64,000 nt of DNA from contig CALVOX010000002.1 in the NCBI GenBank assembly GCA_944350425.1, positions 95,922 through 159,921 on the forward strand, read 5' to 3'. The stretch is from an uncultured Bacilli bacterium. GTDB taxonomy: Bacteria; Bacillota_I; Bacilli_A; RFN20; CAG-826. Under the pieces are notes generated by a model that made no database searches, was not told where the DNA came from, and saw only the letters and a program-made list of their open reading frames with translations. Position numbers and translations under genes: made by a program. Positions 17,010 through 26,557 of this stretch are shown in pieces (the stretch's first letter is position 1; each line of letters begins with the position of its first letter).

Positions 17010-18065
17010 ATGAATAAGACAAAATTAAAAATAAATATGTACGCTAAAGGCTTAAACATTAAAGGCCAAGGTGTAGGTTCAAATTTCTTTGAACAAGTTG
17101 ATTTAGTTAAAAAAATTGATAGTTTAGAAGTAAGTATTAATGGGAATAATCCTTCTAAATATGATATTAATCATTTTCATACGGTTAATCCTTCTTTATA
17201 TTTAAAATATCGTAAAAAGAATATCAATATATGTTATGTTCATTTTATTCCTGATCCTAATGATGGTAGTTTAAAAATGCCTAAATGGATGTTTAATATC
17301 TATTCTAAATATGTAAGAAAGTTTTATTCTAAAGCTGATGAAGTAATTGTAGTTAATCCTTATTATATTAATGATTTAGTAAATAAACTTAATTTAAATA
17401 GAGATAATATCACTTACATACCTAACTATGTAAGTGATAAGAAATTCTTTAAAATAGAAGATAAAGAATTACTTAATAAGATAAAAGATGAATTTAATAT
17501 ACCTAAAGATAAATTTATTGTTTTAGGAGTAGGACAAACTCAAACTAGAAAAGGGGTATTAGATTTTGTTGAAGTAGCAAAAAGGAATAAAGATAAATTC
17601 TTTATCTGGGCTGGTGGATTTTCTTTTGGAAAAATAACTAGTGGATATGAAGAAATTAAAAAGGTAATGGATAATCCTCCTAGTAATGTTAAGTTTTTAG
17701 GAATTATCTCTCGAGAAAGAATGAATGAAATATTTAATATTTCAGACATATTATTTCTACCATCATATCAAGAATTATTCCCAGTTACTTTATTAGAATG
17801 TATTAATGTTACTAAACCATTCTTAGTAAGAGATTTAACTTTATATAAAGATATCTTCTTCTCTCCTTACTTAGTAGGACATAATAATGATGAATTTAGT
17901 GATATCATCACTAAATTAAGTATTGATAAAGATTATTACTTAAAAGGAGAATCTTACTCTAAAGAAATAAAAGAATTTTATAGTGAAAAGAATGTTAAGA
18001 AGTTATGGGAAGATTATTACTTTAGAATCTATAATAAATATCCTAATAAACATCATTCTAAATAG
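17010..18065 (+). CDS. Glycosyltransferase family 4 (GT-B) protein
   Basis: The protein has 351 residues. The N-terminal half begins with the acceptor-domain pattern INMYAKGLNIKGQGVGSNFF. The C-terminal half has the donor-binding features VLGVGQTQTRKGVLDFVEVA and the E-x7-E motif in SYQELFPVTLLECIN. Such enzymes transfer a sugar from a nucleotide donor; in wall-poor Firmicutes many make glycolipids on diacylglycerol, but the acceptor here is not shown. No ribosome site precedes the ATG. A TAATAT box ends 7 bp before it, so the transcript may be leaderless. It is divergent from DUF3737 and shares its upstream region with the MerR-type palindrome. Confidence 0.82.
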   Translation: MNKTKLKINMYAKGLNIKGQGVGSNFFEQVDLVKKIDSLEVSINGNNPSKYDINHFHTVNPSLYLKYRKKNINICYVHFIPDPNDGSLKMPKWMFNIYSKYVRKFYSKADEVIVVNPYYINDLVNKLNLNRDNITYIPNYVSDKKFFKIEDKELLNKIKDEFNIPKDKFIVLGVGQTQTRKGVLDFVEVAKRNKDKFFIWAGGFSFGKITSGYEEIKKVMDNPPSNVKFLGIISRERMNEIFNISDILFLPSYQELFPVTLLECINVTKPFLVRDLTLYKDIFFSPYLVGHNNDEFSDIITKLSIDKDYYLKGESYSKEIKEFYSEKNVKKLWEDYYFRIYNKYPNKHHSK

Positions 18066-18090
18066 AATTAAATATATAAGTTAAATAATT

Positions 18091-18127
18091 AAAATAGGTC
18101 AACCTTATAAAAGTGGTTGACCTATTT
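18091..18127. terminator. Bidirectional intrinsic terminator
   Basis: The arms are AAAATAGGTCAACC and GGTTGACCTATTTT with a 9-base loop. U-runs follow on both strands. It serves the convergent glycosyltransferase and groL genes. Confidence 0.88.
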
Positions 18128-18165
18128 TATTAAATATAAAGTGAATAAGATGATTGATAATCTAA

Positions 18166-19809
<1,644 letters not shown>

Positions 19810-20076
19810 TTATTTAATAACCGCGATAATATCTTCATCTTTAATTAAAAGATATTCATCATCGTTATCTTTATATTTAGTAGTTGAATACTCTTTAAAA
19901 ATAACTTTTACTCCTTTAACGAGTTCTTTATTTTTAACTTCACTTCCTACTTCAACAATATTTGCAACATTTCCTTCATCTTTTTTAGTAGTTGAAATGA
20001 TAATGGAACCGACCTTTTTTTCTTCTTTAATTTCGTCTTTTTTTAGTAAACAATAGTTATTTAATGGTTGAATCAT
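19810..20076 (-). CDS. groS: Co-chaperonin GroES
   Basis: The protein has 88 residues, starting MIQPLNNYCLLKKDE. It caps the GroEL cavity. Conserved parts are GSIIISTTKKDEG, VKGVKVIFKEYSTTKYKDND and EYLLIKDEDIIAVI. I choose the ATG at 20076 because AAGGAGG lies 8 bp upstream. An open frame extends to 20133, but that longer start falls within the CIRCE operator and would add residues foreign to the family. The gene begins the two-gene groESL operon. Confidence 0.95.
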   Translation of the reverse strand: MIQPLNNYCLLKKDEIKEEKKVGSIIISTTKKDEGNVANIVEVGSEVKNKELVKGVKVIFKEYSTTKYKDNDDEYLLIKDEDIIAVIK

Positions 20077-20120
20077 ATTGAATCCTCCTTTTAAAACCAT
20101 AAATAATTGTAAACCACTTT

Positions 20121-20147
20121 TTAGCAAATGCAAGCAAAGAGTGCTAA
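20121..20147 (-). promoter_or_regulatory. CIRCE operator (HrcA-binding site)
   Basis: On the minus strand the site is TTAGCACTC, then 9 bases, then ATTTGCTAA. The first half is a perfect match to the CIRCE consensus and the second half has three mismatches in its inner part. It lies 45 bp before the groS start. This predicts heat-shock repression of groESL by HrcA, whose gene is outside the window. Confidence 0.9.
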
Positions 20148-20253
20148 ATAATTTTATATCGATATATTCTTATATTTAATTTATACGATAAAATCGATAG
20201 TAATTTCTTTTTGGTTAACAATAAAAAATTTTTAGAAATTAATTAAAATAAAC

Positions 20254-20284
20254 TAGACCTAAAGTAAAGTTTATGTTTTATAAT
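20254..20284 (+). promoter_or_regulatory. MerR-type promoter of merR-family gene
   Basis: The -35 is TAGACC, the spacer 19 bp and the -10 TATAAT. The imperfect palindrome ACCTAAAGTAAAGTTTATGT (20257-20276) matches the DUF3737 operator at 16 of 20 positions and has the same placement. This points to autoregulation. Confidence 0.75.
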
Positions 20285-20306
20285 TTAACAAAAATGAGGC
20301 AAAAAA

Positions 20307-20747
20307 ATGAAATATTCAATTGGACAAATTTCTGAAAAATTTAATTTAACTATTTCACAAATAAGATATTACGATAAAGAAGGCTTACTTCCTAATCTCA
20401 AACGAGTTAATGGAGTAAGAAAATTTGATGATAACGATGTAGAAACAATCTTTTTAATCGAATGTCTTAAAAAGTGTGGACTTCAAATTAAAGAGATAAA
20501 ACAATTTATTGAATGGACTAAACAAGGCGATAATACGATTGATCTAAGATTAGAATTTTTTAATAAACAAAAACAAAAAGTAGAAAAAGAAATGCAAGAA
20601 CTTAATAAAGTTTTAGATATGGTTAAATATAAATGTTGGTATTATCAAAAAGCTAAAGAGTTAAATTCCATAAATAAGTTGGAAGAAAATAAGAAAGACC
20701 TTACTCCTTCATCTATTCAAAAATTATATGATAAAGCTCATTCTTAA
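20307..20747 (+). CDS. MerR-family transcriptional regulator
   Basis: The protein has 146 residues. The N-terminal winged helix-turn-helix is typical: YSIGQISEKFNLTISQIRYY, then DKEGLLPNLKRVNGVRKFDD and CLKKCGLQIKEIKQFI. A dimerising coiled coil follows (about residues 80-115), ending in VKYKCWYYQKA. One Cys lies in the helix and others near residue 52, but there is no obvious metal-binding cluster, so the signal could be redox, aldehyde or a small molecule. GAGGC precedes the ATG. The 19-bp-spacer promoter with palindrome upstream indicates autoregulation and links it to the DUF3737 gene. It is divergent from groESL. Confidence 0.9.
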   Translation: MKYSIGQISEKFNLTISQIRYYDKEGLLPNLKRVNGVRKFDDNDVETIFLIECLKKCGLQIKEIKQFIEWTKQGDNTIDLRLEFFNKQKQKVEKEMQELNKVLDMVKYKCWYYQKAKELNSINKLEENKKDLTPSSIQKLYDKAHS

Positions 20748-20767
20748 TTATTAAACTAAATAAAAAT

Positions 20768-20795
20768 ACCTTTAAATGAAAATTCATTTAAAGGT
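20768..20795. terminator. Intrinsic terminator between merR-type gene and tRNA-Leu
   Basis: The arms are ACCTTTAAATGAA and TTCATTTAAAGGT with a 2-base loop. The minus strand continues with ATTTTTATTT, so it mainly ends the tRNA-Leu transcript. Confidence 0.8.
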
Positions 20796-20814
20796 AATAA
20801 AGTTTATCTAAATG

Positions 20815-20898
20815 TGGCCCAAGTCGGACTCGAACCGACACAGTATCGCTACCATTGGATTTTGAGTCCAACGCGTCTACCAATTTCGCCATTAGGCC
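20815..20898 (-). tRNA. tRNA-Leu (anticodon CAA)
   Basis: The gene has 84 bases with a long variable arm, as expected for tRNA-Leu. The acceptor stem is GGCCTAA paired with TTGGGCC. The anticodon stem-loop is TTGGA-CTCAAAA-TCCAA with CAA at positions 34-36, and the T-loop is TTCGAGT. The 3' CCA is not encoded. It reads UUG codons. Confidence 0.95.
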
Positions 20899-20915
20899 AA
20901 GTGCTATATATAATA

Positions 20916-21239
20916 TTATTTTTTATTTAACTTTTCATTAAGTTTTTCTACAAATTCTGCATTTTGTTTACTAAGATAAATATTCTTATACTTATTAGAT
21001 CTTTTTAAAAATATAACTCCAAATATTAAAAGAATTATTGCTACTCCAATTAAAACAAATAAATACCAAGAAGATGCTATATCTTGAATTGGATTAAGAT
21101 AAGAAACAACAAGTAAACTTAAAATAATAATTAAAGCAATACCAACAAAAATAAATCCAATAGTCATCGTAACATTAGATTTTTTTAATATAACTTCTTT
21201 ATCTAACTTTGATATTTCTTCTTCATTAAATCTAATCAT
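20916..21239 (-). CDS. Small two-helix membrane protein, unknown
   Basis: The protein has 107 residues. Two hydrophobic segments (about 24-46 and 56-77) are joined by a short outer loop. A charged N-terminus (EEEISKLDKEVILKK) and a C-terminal Lys/Asn/Glu-rich tail lie in the cytoplasm. I recognise no family. The gene lies 17 bp upstream of tRNA-Leu on the same strand, and a shared transcript is likely. Confidence 0.65.
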   Translation of the reverse strand: MIRFNEEEISKLDKEVILKKSNVTMTIGFIFVGIALIIILSLLVVSYLNPIQDIASSWYLFVLIGVAIILLIFGVIFLKRSNKYKNIYLSKQNAEFVEKLNEKLNKK

Positions 21240-21315
21240 AATTACCTCAATCCTTTAAAAGTAAAATAATTATACTTAAAAAGTATATTTAATCATAGTT
21301 TAATTAATTTTAAGT

Positions 21316-21711
21316 TTAATATTTAGCATGATAAGCATAAGGAATTAATTCTATTGCTTTTACTTTCTTTAAACCATTATTAGTATTAATAATTACATAG
21401 CAATCAGGAATATAATCAGAAAATATTTGACGGCAATTACCACATGGACTCATTATTTCATCATTTTCTCCATTAACTGCTACTATTGTATCAAATTCTC
21501 TTTTCCCATCTGTTAAAGCTTTACCTAAAGCAATTTGTTCAGCGCATGCTCCATGAACTGAATAGACATTAATTCCTAAATAAATGCTTCCATCTTTACA
21601 TCTTAAAGCTGAACCAACAGTATGATTAAAATTTATTCCATCATAATTCTTTTTAATTACTTCTTTAGCTTTTTCAATTAATTCATAATCTAAACTATTT
21701 AATTCTTCCAT
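21316..21711 (-). CDS. Cytidine deaminase-fold enzyme, blasticidin-S-deaminase-like
   Basis: The protein has 131 residues. The zinc site is GACAEQ (Cys56 ligand, Glu58 proton shuttle) and SPCGNCRQ (Cys90, Cys93). Cytidine deaminases convert cytidine to uridine in pyrimidine salvage. The sequence around the active site (INVYSVHGACAEQIALGKAL, IMSPCGNCRQIFSDYIP, KVKAIELIPYAY) also resembles blasticidin S deaminase, which belongs to the same superfamily. Salvage is the safer default; the true substrate needs testing. AAAGG precedes the ATG. It lies 28 bp downstream of the GNAT gene on the same strand. Confidence 0.8.
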   Translation of the reverse strand: MEELNSLDYELIEKAKEVIKKNYDGINFNHTVGSALRCKDGSIYLGINVYSVHGACAEQIALGKALTDGKREFDTIVAVNGENDEIMSPCGNCRQIFSDYIPDCYVIINTNNGLKKVKAIELIPYAYHAKY

Positions 21712-21739
21712 ATTGATTACCTTTCAATATTTTTAAATA

Positions 21740-22198
21740 TTATTCTAAATGCTTATGATACATTCTTGTTTCATGAATTCCATCTTCTTCTTTTACCATA
21801 GTTAAGAATTTATAGCCATATCTTCCATATAAACTAGTATGGTCGGTTACTAAATATAAATCTAAAATTCCTTTAGATTCCATATCTACTTCTACTAGAT
21901 TAAGCAAAGTTTTTGCTATACCATGGTGGCGATATTCTCCTTCAACATATAAAGCGCAGATATTTGGAGTTAAATCTTTCCTTAAATGAAAATCATTATC
22001 GATCACTCCTACTCCAGCTACTATACTTTCATGATCTAAACAAAGAAACCAACAATAGTTAGTTTTCTTGTTAATATAGTCTTCAAAACACTTGATATAT
22101 TCTTCAACAGGTACATTAAATTTAGAGTTAAACCATTTAGCGGCATCAATTTTTAAATCAGGTCTGTCTCTTAAAGTAACATAGACTAGTTTATTCAT
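21740..22198 (-). CDS. GNAT-family N-acetyltransferase
   Basis: The protein has 152 residues. The acetyl-CoA-binding motif A is ICALYVEGEYRHHGIAKTLL, with the R-x-x-G-x-A pyrophosphate loop. Strand pairing continues with LDLYLVTDHTSLYGRYGYKF, a common GNAT C-terminal pattern. It should transfer an acetyl group to an amine substrate that cannot be named. AAAGGA precedes the ATG. It is probably co-transcribed with the deaminase gene downstream. Confidence 0.85.
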   Translation of the reverse strand: MNKLVYVTLRDRPDLKIDAAKWFNSKFNVPVEEYIKCFEDYINKKTNYCWFLCLDHESIVAGVGVIDNDFHLRKDLTPNICALYVEGEYRHHGIAKTLLNLVEVDMESKGILDLYLVTDHTSLYGRYGYKFLTMVKEEDGIHETRMYHKHLE

Positions 22199-22303
22199 TT
22201 CTTTTCCTTTCTTTTATTAAATAATTCTTAAATTAATATAACATATTAATCTTATATTTAAAGAATATACAACCTAAATTCATAAGCCTTAAAAATAAAA
22301 AAG

Positions 22304-22321
22304 CATAGTGACGATACTATG
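22304..22321 (-). terminator. Short terminator hairpin after tRNA-Arg(CCG)
   Basis: The stem is CATAGT with ACTATG and a 6-base loop. CTTTTTTATTTTT follows on the minus strand, immediately downstream of the tRNA. Confidence 0.65.
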
Positions 22322-22330
22322 TTTTTCTTT

Positions 22331-22404
22331 TGGCATGCCTAAGAGGAATCGAACCTCTAAATCTGACTTCGGAGATCAGCGGTTTACCATTAACCTATAG
22401 GCAT
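22331..22404 (-). tRNA. tRNA-Arg (anticodon CCG)
   Basis: The gene has 74 bases including an encoded CCA. The acceptor stem is ATGCCTA paired with TAGGCAT, with discriminator G. The anticodon stem-loop is CTGAT-CTCCGAA-GTCAG with CCG at positions 34-36, and the T-arm is AGAGG-TTCGATT-CCTCT. It reads the CGG codon, which is rare in this AT-rich genome. Confidence 0.93.
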
Positions 22405-22500
22405 ATAAATATATATTATTCTTTTAAAATAACTTTAATATTTTAAATTAAGTATGTAATAAATTTAAGTAAAAGTTGATTAGAATAATATATAAATATA

Positions 22501-22525
22501 AAAACGTGGAACTAACCACGTTTTT
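22501..22525 (-). terminator. Intrinsic terminator of EF-G-like gene
   Basis: The arms are AAAACGTGG and CCACGTTTT with a 7-base loop, followed by a U-run on the minus strand. It lies 20 bp past the stop of the EF-G-like gene. Confidence 0.85.
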
Positions 22526-22545
22526 ATATTCAAAAGGAGTAATGC

Positions 22546-24600
22546 CTATTTAAGTTTATTTTCTTCAATTACTTTATCTTTTAAGTTAGCAGGCACTTCT
22601 TGATATTCTTCAAACTCTCTAACGAAATATCCTCCACCTTGAGTAATTGATTTAAGTTTAGCTGAATATTCACTAATTTCAGCTTCTGGAATAGATGCAA
22701 TAATCTTTTGAGATTCACTACCATCTTCTTCCATCATAATATTTTTAGCTCTTCTAGTATTTAAATCAGAGATAACATCACCAATATATTGGTTTTCAAC
22801 ATAGATAGTAACTTTCATGATAGGCTCTAAAATAATAGGTTTACAGTTCATATATGCTTCTTTAAAAGCTAGAATTGCAGCCATTTTAAAGGCCATTTCA
22901 TTTGAATCAACTGGGTGATATTTACCATCTTTAAGTGTACCTTTTACTCCAATTACTGGGAATCCTGCTAAGAGACCACTTTGTAAAGCTTCATAGAAAC
23001 CTTTTTCAACAGCAGGGAAATATTGTTTAGGAACACTTCCTCCAAAGACTGTTTCTTCAAATTTATTTTCTTCACATGGTTCAAAATCCATGACTACAAC
23101 ACCATAGAATCCACTACCACCTGATTGTTTAATATATCTACCTGTTGCTTCAGCTTTACCTTTAATCGATTCACGATAAACTACCTTAGGTTTAGATACT
23201 TTAGTATTAATCTTATATGTATTTTTTAATTTATCTAAGATATAGGAAACATGGAAGTTGCCAAGCCCACCAACTAAAAGTTGTTTAGTCTCTTGATTTC
23301 TTTTAACTTCAACTGTTGGATCTTCTAAGACAATCTTTTGTAAAACATTTGAGAGTTTATCTTCATCTTTCTTATTTTCAACTTCAATTCCTCTAAAATA
23401 TACCGCCGTTGGATATTTAGGCTTTTTAAAAGCAATTATACGTTTAGGGTCTGATAATGTATCACCAGTTTTTATACCTTCAACTTTAGAAATAGCACAA
23501 ATATCTCCAGCACCAACTTTTTCTACTGGTATTTGTTTTTTACCTAATAAATAGAATAGATTAGATACTTTAAAATCACTATTTAATTCATAAGAATGAA
23601 TAGTATCACCTAAAGATAATGAACCACTATTAATCTTTAATATATTTATAGTTCCAGCATAAACATCGACCATAGTTTTAAAAACATAAGCACTAAATGG
23701 TTCTTCATTTTTACTTAATACTTCAACTTCATTTCCATTTTCATCATGAGCTTCAAAGGAATTTAAATCACTAGGTGAAGGTAAATATTCACTTGTCATA
23801 TGAAGCAAAGTATGACAACCGATAGTTTTAGTAGCACAACCTACAATTAAAGGAGTAATATCACCATCTAAAACACCTTTTCTTAAACCTTGAGAAATTT
23901 CTTCTTTAGTTAAAGTTTCACCTGCAAAGAATTTATCAAGAAGTTCATCGTTACTAGTAGCAACAGCCTCTAGAACCATGTTGTTATATTCTAAGACGAT
24001 ACCTTTTTTATCTTCATAAATTGGTGCATCGACACATTTTTCACCATCAAATATTCTTGCATTTAAAGTAACGCAGTTAGCAAAACCATCAAATTGATCT
24101 GCATGACCTAAAGGATATGAAAATGGTGCAACTTTTTTACCTAATTTATCTCTTATTTCTTCTAATAATGCATCAAAGTCAATTCCTTCTTTATCCATTT
24201 TATTAACATAAATAATAGTTGGAATATTTTTCTTTCTTAGCATTTTAAAATGCTTGATAGTACCTTGTTGAACGCCTGAAGTTGCGTCAATAACTAAAAT
24301 TGCTCCTTTTACACAAGAAGTAACACCGATAATTTCACCTACGAAATCATCGTTTCCTGGAAGGTCTATAAAATTATAACGATAGCCTTCATATTCAACT
24401 GGAACAATAGAACCTTGGATAGAAGAAAGTCTATCTTGTTCTTCTTTAAGATAATCACTGATAGTTGTTCCTTTTTCTACACTTCCTTTTGTAGGACTAT
24501 CAGTAGCTACTTGATATAAGGATTCTACTAAAGTCGTCTTACCTGAGCCTTGGTGTCCAAGTATGACGACATTCCTTATTTTGTCGGGACTAAAACTCAT
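22546..24600 (-). CDS. EF-G-like translational GTPase (EF-G2 type)
   Basis: The protein has 684 residues with the five-domain EF-G layout. The GTPase motifs are G1 GHQGSGKTT, G3 DLPGNDDFVGEI and G4 NKMD. Canonical EF-G instead has GHIDAGKTT and DTPGHVDF, so this matches the second, divergent EF-G class known from Thermus (EF-G-2) and found widely in Firmicutes. Domain IV landmarks include GGSGFYGVVVMDFEP and AFKMAAILAFKEAY. Its precise role is unclear; it binds ribosomes and GTP in Thermus. The gene is alone rather than in the str operon, which supports a non-housekeeping copy. AGGAGG precedes the ATG. Confidence 0.88.
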   Translation of the reverse strand: MSFSPDKIRNVVILGHQGSGKTTLVESLYQVATDSPTKGSVEKGTTISDYLKEEQDRLSSIQGSIVPVEYEGYRYNFIDLPGNDDFVGEIIGVTSCVKGAILVIDATSGVQQGTIKHFKMLRKKNIPTIIYVNKMDKEGIDFDALLEEIRDKLGKKVAPFSYPLGHADQFDGFANCVTLNARIFDGEKCVDAPIYEDKKGIVLEYNNMVLEAVATSNDELLDKFFAGETLTKEEISQGLRKGVLDGDITPLIVGCATKTIGCHTLLHMTSEYLPSPSDLNSFEAHDENGNEVEVLSKNEEPFSAYVFKTMVDVYAGTINILKINSGSLSLGDTIHSYELNSDFKVSNLFYLLGKKQIPVEKVGAGDICAISKVEGIKTGDTLSDPKRIIAFKKPKYPTAVYFRGIEVENKKDEDKLSNVLQKIVLEDPTVEVKRNQETKQLLVGGLGNFHVSYILDKLKNTYKINTKVSKPKVVYRESIKGKAEATGRYIKQSGGSGFYGVVVMDFEPCEENKFEETVFGGSVPKQYFPAVEKGFYEALQSGLLAGFPVIGVKGTLKDGKYHPVDSNEMAFKMAAILAFKEAYMNCKPIILEPIMKVTIYVENQYIGDVISDLNTRRAKNIMMEEDGSESQKIIASIPEAEISEYSAKLKSITQGGGYFVREFEEYQEVPANLKDKVIEENKLK

Positions 24601-24834
24601 TATTTTTCCTCCTAATTATGTGAAGAGTTTTTTGAATAACTGAATTAATGATAACACGAACTTAAGAAAATACACATATATTTTTATTATTAATTAAGAT
24701 TTTTATTTTTATTAAGAAAGAAGGATAAAAATAATAAAAATAAGAATGAAAATTGCAAAAATATAATTTTAGTTTTAAATACTAGATATAATAGTTTTTG
24801 GAATCTTAAAATTTAAATATCAATGATATTTATG

Positions 24835-24865
24835 TTGCAATCTTCATTTTTTAGTGTAATATAAT
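24835..24865 (+). promoter_or_regulatory. Probable promoter of lipoprotein-atp locus
   Basis: TTGCAA (24835-24840) and TATAAT (24860-24865) are separated by a 19-bp spacer. The transcript would begin near 24872, at a small hairpin (AGCGA-AGTTA-TCGCT), and reach the lipoprotein start after about 27 bases. Confidence 0.45.
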
Positions 24866-24898
24866 GTTAAGCGAAGTTATCGCTATTTGGTTTTGTTT

Positions 24899-26557
24899 AT
24901 GAAAAAAAATTTACATATATTTGGTCTAAGTTTGATTCTTTCAAATTTAGTTACGTCTTGCGGCTTTAATCAAACTGCTTCAATCGATCAAAAACTTCTT
25001 CTTGATCCTTTTAAAGCATATACGATGATTAATAACTACTACCAAGATGAAGCAAGATTATATTATGTTGAAACTAGTGGTGAACTTGTTTCTTCAAGAG
25101 GAAATAAAGAGTTAATTAAAGAATACAAAGTTAAAGATGGAAAAAAATTCTATTCTTTGAAATCTACTAAGTCTGATTTATTTGATCCAATATCTTTTAA
25201 AAGATATTTTAATGAAGTAGAAAATGAATATGCAGTTTCTTTTAAGGATGAATCAGATGATATGATTTTTGTTGATACCAATAGCGAAACTCAATATTCA
25301 ACTTTTTCTTTTTTAGACCATAAAAATTATTCAGATACTTATGGTTATGATTTAAAAAGTATTACTAATTTTACAGTTTTTGATGGATATGAAAATTTGT
25401 CATTTAAAGAAGCTAAAATTAGTCGTAATTCAAATAGTGAAATAGAATATTCCTATACTTTGAATTTATCATCAAAGCTAAATAATGGGGTTCAAATTAG
25501 CGAAGAAGATATTTCCTCATATTCTTCAATTAATGCTACTGTTTTAGAAGCTAGAGAAATTGATGCAATTAATGAGTTAAATGATGTAAATATTAAAGAA
25601 GCTTCTTTCAAACTTCTTTTTGATAAAATTCGTAATGAAATTAATCAAATTATCGTAAACGAAACTTTAACTATTGGAAGCGTTCCTTTTACCTATACTT
25701 ATACTTCAAATTTCCATACCTATATGAAAGAAAATCCGCTTCCTGGAACGACTCTACCAAATAAATATCAAGAATTAGTTAACGATATTTCTTCATCAAT
25801 AGAATCTTCAAAAGATGTTCTTGTTGAAAATCTTTATATCGCATATCTAGATTTAAACAAAAAATATAAAGAAAAGAATTACTATACTACGACTGAATCT
25901 AGTGTCGAAGCTTTAGGTGGAATATATTCTCAAACCGTTAAAGGATTTAAACTTAAAAATGATGATGATTATTTCTTCCAAACTGTAACTACTTCAGCTT
26001 TTGTTAATAAAGCCGAACAAAGATTTGAAAATCAAGTTGGAAATAAATATATGCTTGCTTCAGGAAATAATCCAAGTTCAAATTCAACTATCGGAAGTTG
26101 TGATTCACGGAACAATTTCGATGATTTGACAAAAGAGGAATATTTATTAAATATTGGGCATACAATGGATAACATTACAAATTACATTGTTGATGAAAAT
26201 GATCCATCTAAATCATTTATAAATGCTACTTCTTCAACTATTGATGGTAAGAAAGTTTATAGTTTTGAAATGTCGGTTAATGAAGATGATAACCACATAG
26301 ATTCAACAAAAGATTACAAAGTTGAAATGAATCATATGTCAAATATGGGACTTCCTTCATTCTCTTATTCAAATATTGAAATTCATCTTAAGGAAAATGA
26401 AGAAATTGATAAGATTGTTCAAAAGGAAAAATATAAGACTGGTGGTTTTGAATGTACTTCGACAATGACTACTTATTTCCATACCTATTCAGATATTAAC
26501 GAGATTCCAAATGATATATTAAGTTTGTATAACGAAAGAATTAAAGGAGAGAATTAA
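24899..26557 (+). CDS. Large lipoprotein upstream of atp operon (1)
   Basis: The protein has 552 residues. The start MKKNLHIFGLSLILSNLVTS is followed by the lipobox Cys (VTSC), so it is a surface lipoprotein. The mature part is rich in Asn, Ser, Tyr and Asp and looks beta-rich, with repeated Tyr-Thr-Tyr and Phe-His-Thr-Tyr patches. I know no matching domain. An open frame begins at a TTG at 24887; I prefer the ATG at 24899 because it gives a normal signal peptide. No clear ribosome site is present. It overlaps the next lipoprotein gene by one base (TAATG), so the two are translated together. Confidence 0.75.
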   Translation: MKKNLHIFGLSLILSNLVTSCGFNQTASIDQKLLLDPFKAYTMINNYYQDEARLYYVETSGELVSSRGNKELIKEYKVKDGKKFYSLKSTKSDLFDPISFKRYFNEVENEYAVSFKDESDDMIFVDTNSETQYSTFSFLDHKNYSDTYGYDLKSITNFTVFDGYENLSFKEAKISRNSNSEIEYSYTLNLSSKLNNGVQISEEDISSYSSINATVLEAREIDAINELNDVNIKEASFKLLFDKIRNEINQIIVNETLTIGSVPFTYTYTSNFHTYMKENPLPGTTLPNKYQELVNDISSSIESSKDVLVENLYIAYLDLNKKYKEKNYYTTTESSVEALGGIYSQTVKGFKLKNDDDYFFQTVTTSAFVNKAEQRFENQVGNKYMLASGNNPSSNSTIGSCDSRNNFDDLTKEEYLLNIGHTMDNITNYIVDENDPSKSFINATSSTIDGKKVYSFEMSVNEDDNHIDSTKDYKVEMNHMSNMGLPSFSYSNIEIHLKENEEIDKIVQKEKYKTGGFECTSTMTTYFHTYSDINEIPNDILSLYNERIKGEN

